Assembly: GCA_964459845.1 (NCBI GenBank)
Contig: CAYWOC010000024.1
Location: forward strand, 1-35,739
Length of the DNA stretch: 35,739 bases
Origin: CALZFJ01 sp964459845
Lineage (GTDB): Bacteria > Bacteroidota > Bacteroidia > Bacteroidales > Muribaculaceae
Reading direction: 5' to 3'
Shown: piece after piece, positions 33,546-35,739 of the stretch
Numbering within the stretch: the stretch's first letter is position 1
Layout: each line of letters starts with the position of its first letter
Made by a program: the position numbers and the translations under genes
The notes under the pieces: generated by a model
Database searches by the model: none
The model's input: only the letters and a program-made list of their open reading frames with translations
What the model was told of the DNA's origin: nothing

Positions 33546-34457
33546 ATGGCAGCTTTAAAAAGTTTCTTTTACAATTCTAATATATTAATATATAGCAATA
33601 TCCGCGCCGTGATAGCCGAGGACGGCACACTGGAGGAAATCAACAGCTATTACCCGTACGGAGGACTGATGGGCGCGGCCGGCACCGGCGTGCAGCCCCA
33701 CAAATACGGAGCGAAGGAGCTTGACCGCGAGAACGGACTTGACCTCTACGACAGCCACGCCCGCTGGTATGACCCGCTGCTCGCCCGCACCACCACCCAA
33801 GACCCTCTCGCCGAGAAATACCGCCACCTAAGCCCATACGCATGGTGTGCCGCCAACCCGATGAAGTACATCGACCCCAACGGAATGGATAATTATCAAG
33901 TAGACTCTCTTGGCAATATATCATTGTTGCAGAAAAACAACGAAAGCTATGACAGAATTTTTTCATTAATGAATGATGGCACAAGTTCCATTTATGTTAA
34001 TAAATCCCTTATGTCATCGGAAAAGACAGAATTTGTTATGCAACACAGTCCAACTTATGGAGATGGCAAAGTGAAAGTTTCTACATATCGCAGTACAGAT
34101 GCCTCAAAGGTTTATAGTTTTATGAAGGAGCATACGCTTGTTGAGTGGACATTGATTAATAATGCTTACCTTGGGACAAGCCATAACGAAGATAGGGATG
34201 TTACAGCGAGCTATTTGTTGAACCAGATAAAAAATAGCAAGGATGGAATTTTTGAAATGAGACATGTTCACCCGGGAGGTGGTAAGACTGTGTCAAAAGG
34301 GGATATAAGTGTTGCGAAAGACATACAAGCTCTTTATCCTTCGGCAAGGTTGTTTATTGATATTCCTTCCAAATATGGCGGCATCTTAGAAAGAGAATAC
34401 GACCAGTATGATATAGCAGGAGTTTTAGAGGAAGTGTTTTGCATTGGGAAAAAATAA
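33546..34457 (+). CDS. Rhs-core fragment with JAMM/JAB-like metalloprotease toxin tip
   Basis: Residues 18-113 are the end of an Rhs/YD core: YYPYGGLMG, KYGAKELDRENGLDLYDSHA, RWYDPLLARTTTQDPLAEKY and the closing NPMKYIDPNG. The large N-terminal Rhs shell is absent, so this is an orphan tip. After residue 113 the DNA turns sharply AT-rich, as expected for a swapped C-terminal toxin. The tip has E200, then H240-x-H242, S250 and D253 (MRHVHPGGGKTVSKGD), the JAMM zinc-protease pattern H-x-H-x7-S-x2-D. GC content falls again before about 33593, so the ATG at 33546 may be an accidental start. A possible immunity gene follows 12 bp later. Without a shell or secretion signal it is probably a silent cassette. 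Confidence 0.8.
   Translation: MAALKSFFYNSNILIYSNIRAVIAEDGTLEEINSYYPYGGLMGAAGTGVQPHKYGAKELDRENGLDLYDSHARWYDPLLARTTTQDPLAEKYRHLSPYAWCAANPMKYIDPNGMDNYQVDSLGNISLLQKNNESYDRIFSLMNDGTSSIYVNKSLMSSEKTEFVMQHSPTYGDGKVKVSTYRSTDASKVYSFMKEHTLVEWTLINNAYLGTSHNEDRDVTASYLLNQIKNSKDGIFEMRHVHPGGGKTVSKGDISVAKDIQALYPSARLFIDIPSKYGGILEREYDQYDIAGVLEEVFCIGKK
33681..33859 (+). repeat. Rhs-core direct repeat, copy 1
   Basis: This 179-bp GC-rich segment recurs at 35091-35269 with six substitutions by my alignment (about 97% identity). It encodes the last part of the Rhs core. Here the similarity to Rhs core extends further left, to about 33593. Confidence 0.9.
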
Positions 34458-34469
34458 AAAAATAAAAAA

Positions 34470-35519
34470 ATGAATAATAAGCGTTGGTATTGTGCAATGA
34501 TAATTTGCTTTGTGTCAATCATCTCAAAAGGCATAACGTTAGATTGGGCCAAACATAATGCATCGGATTCAATTCTTGAATATGATCTTAAACGTATTAA
34601 CGTCAGATCATGTGCATTAGACAACCCGTTAATTGAACTGATTAATAGAGTTGCTCTTTCAAAACATTTTATGAACTTTTCGATACAATTTGTAAGAACA
34701 GACATTTTCGATGATCCCTTGGTTTTGATAGCAGATGAATGCACATCATCTATTTTTGAAAAAAGAAAAGAATTCGTAGGGGTGTTTATTGCAAACAATA
34801 GCTACAACTATTTTGTAAAAGCAGATTCGGGCATGTTATGGAGACAGTATTTCAAATATGCGGAAGATGAAGAACGTATTGAATTTCGTCAAATACACGT
34901 TCCTGACTCTGTCTATATTGTACTCCCTGATATCAGATCCGTCTGTTTAGCTAAAATAGGAGAAAAAAGTTGTAAGATATTGTATTGTGAAATTGATGGA
35001 AAAGTTCAGGAGGAAGATGAAAAATTCATGGAACTCTTTCAGTATACACACTATATGAGTTGTCACTTTAGCCACTTATTTGTAACAGACGGCACCGGCG
35101 TGCAGTCCCACAAATACGGAGCGAAGGAGCTTGACCGCGAGAACGGACTTGACCTCTACGACAGCCACGCTCGCTGGTATGACCCGCTGCTCACCCGCAC
35201 CTCCACGCAAGACCCCCTCGCCGAGAAATACCGCCACCTAAGCCCATACGCATGGTGTGCCGCCAACCCAATTAGGAATATAGATGAAGGTGGCGATAGT
35301 ATTGCTGTACTTTATTATCATGGATTAATTGGTCACTTAGCTTTGCTGATTCAAGATGAGAATAAGAAATGGTCGTATTTCTCAATGAATGGCACAAAAA
35401 TTTTTGGAGGTTCAAGTGGAATGTCGTATGGCAAATCCGGTGGAAAGCCATACAATGATTTAGGAATAATGAAATTCAATAGCCCTACAGAATTATTTCA
35501 GTGGGAAGCCCCAAAATAG
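34470..35519 (+). CDS. Chimera: putative immunity protein joined to a second Rhs-core fragment and truncated toxin tip
   Basis: Residues 1-207 are an AT-rich gene of its own kind: a signal-like start (WYCAMIICFVSIISKGITLD), then an unrecognised domain with FSIQFVRTDIFDDPLVLIAD. Its place 12 bp after the JAMM-type tip suggests the cognate immunity gene. At 35091 (residue 208) the sequence changes at once into the GC-rich Rhs core repeat, ending NPIRNIDEGGD. From about 270 a second tip begins: YYHGLIGHLALLIQDENKKW, resembling permuted papain-like or NlpC-type toxin tips, in which a histidine precedes the catalytic cysteine. The frame ends at 35519 before any such cysteine. The single open frame may be an accident of recombination. 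Confidence 0.65.
   Translation: MNNKRWYCAMIICFVSIISKGITLDWAKHNASDSILEYDLKRINVRSCALDNPLIELINRVALSKHFMNFSIQFVRTDIFDDPLVLIADECTSSIFEKRKEFVGVFIANNSYNYFVKADSGMLWRQYFKYAEDEERIEFRQIHVPDSVYIVLPDIRSVCLAKIGEKSCKILYCEIDGKVQEEDEKFMELFQYTHYMSCHFSHLFVTDGTGVQSHKYGAKELDRENGLDLYDSHARWYDPLLTRTSTQDPLAEKYRHLSPYAWCAANPIRNIDEGGDSIAVLYYHGLIGHLALLIQDENKKWSYFSMNGTKIFGGSSGMSYGKSGGKPYNDLGIMKFNSPTELFQWEAPK
35091..35269 (+). repeat. Rhs-core direct repeat, copy 2
   Basis: This second copy of the 179-bp core segment (see 33681-33859) begins abruptly at GGCACCGGCG after AT-rich immunity-like sequence. The sharp left edge marks a recombination junction. Such short core copies give homology for swapping toxin tips onto a full Rhs gene. 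Confidence 0.9.
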
Positions 35520-35739
35520 GTATAGCATGGATTTCTTTCGCCATTACGCTAATTAACTTTGGATTATTATTGCTTAAATTACGTAATGATGTGTTTGAAT
35601 GAAATTTGGCGGCATAAGAACCCCTATAATATTTTTTATGAATATTCATAAGTAAGTGATTTAAGTTTATTTTAGTTTCTTAAATACCCCAGTTCGGGAT
35701 AACAGAGCGTCTAGTACAATATAAATTATGAGGGAATAC
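35520..35739 (+). other. AT-rich flank after the second toxin tip
   Basis: No complete gene is visible. In another frame, 35501-35602 encodes a hydrophobic stretch (IAWISFAITLINFGLLLLKL) ending at TGA 35600-35602, perhaps the remnant of a membrane protein. An ATG at 35728 (MREY) may start a gene outside the window. The CCCCAGTTCGGG segment near 35687 resembles an insertion-sequence end, but no partner is seen. Confidence 0.35.

Overview
The window comes from a Bacteroidales chromosome, possibly a Muribaculaceae-like gut organism (family-level placement is a guess). The evidence is a TonB receptor, an exported protein with a type IX secretion C-terminal domain, and repeated promoters of the Bacteroidetes type (TTG or TTTG, 19-20 nt, then TAnnTTTG). 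No rRNA, tRNA, CRISPR array or intact transposase was seen.

Layout. (1) 1-2614: an AT-rich GATC restriction-modification system of DpnII type. The first methylase runs off the left edge, the endonuclease is frameshifted near its 3' end in an A run, and the second methylase follows at once. (2) 2663-11987, minus strand: a six-gene operon transcribed STAS protein, Cache/HAMP/PP2C/HATPase phosphatase-kinase, MATE exporter, LuxE-like acyl-protein synthetase, LuxC-PaaK fusion, degenerate HATPase fused to an acyltransferase-like region. It resembles a bioluminescence fatty-acid reductase without luciferase, joined to a partner-switching circuit and an exporter. This is the best candidate for an undescribed system. 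(3) 12281-14971: tatA, tatC and gpmI. (4) 15201-20223: a membrane-anchored AraC-type regulator, then an operon of exported CbiK-like chelatase, TonB-dependent receptor and PepSY membrane protein, which suggests tetrapyrrole or metal-complex uptake. (5) 20427-30937: a POT peptide transporter, a lemA pair, a 1018-residue type IX secreted multidomain protein and valS. (6) 30938-35739: an AT-rich accessory region of toxin and immunity modules with two short GC-rich Rhs-core fragments, 96-97% identical over 179 bp. One leads into a JAMM-type metalloprotease-like tip. The other is fused in frame to the end of a putative immunity gene and leads into a second, truncated tip.

How the genes may work together. 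In the lux-like operon the Cache sensor would set STAS phosphorylation through the PP2C and HATPase domains on the same protein. No sigma factor is encoded nearby, so the output may be the pseudo-kinase/acyltransferase fusion. LuxE, LuxC and PaaK domains could activate and reduce an acyl or aryl acid, and the MATE protein could export the product. The Rhs region looks like a store of displaced toxin tips and immunity genes. Domain assignments are by motif recognition only; no database search was run.
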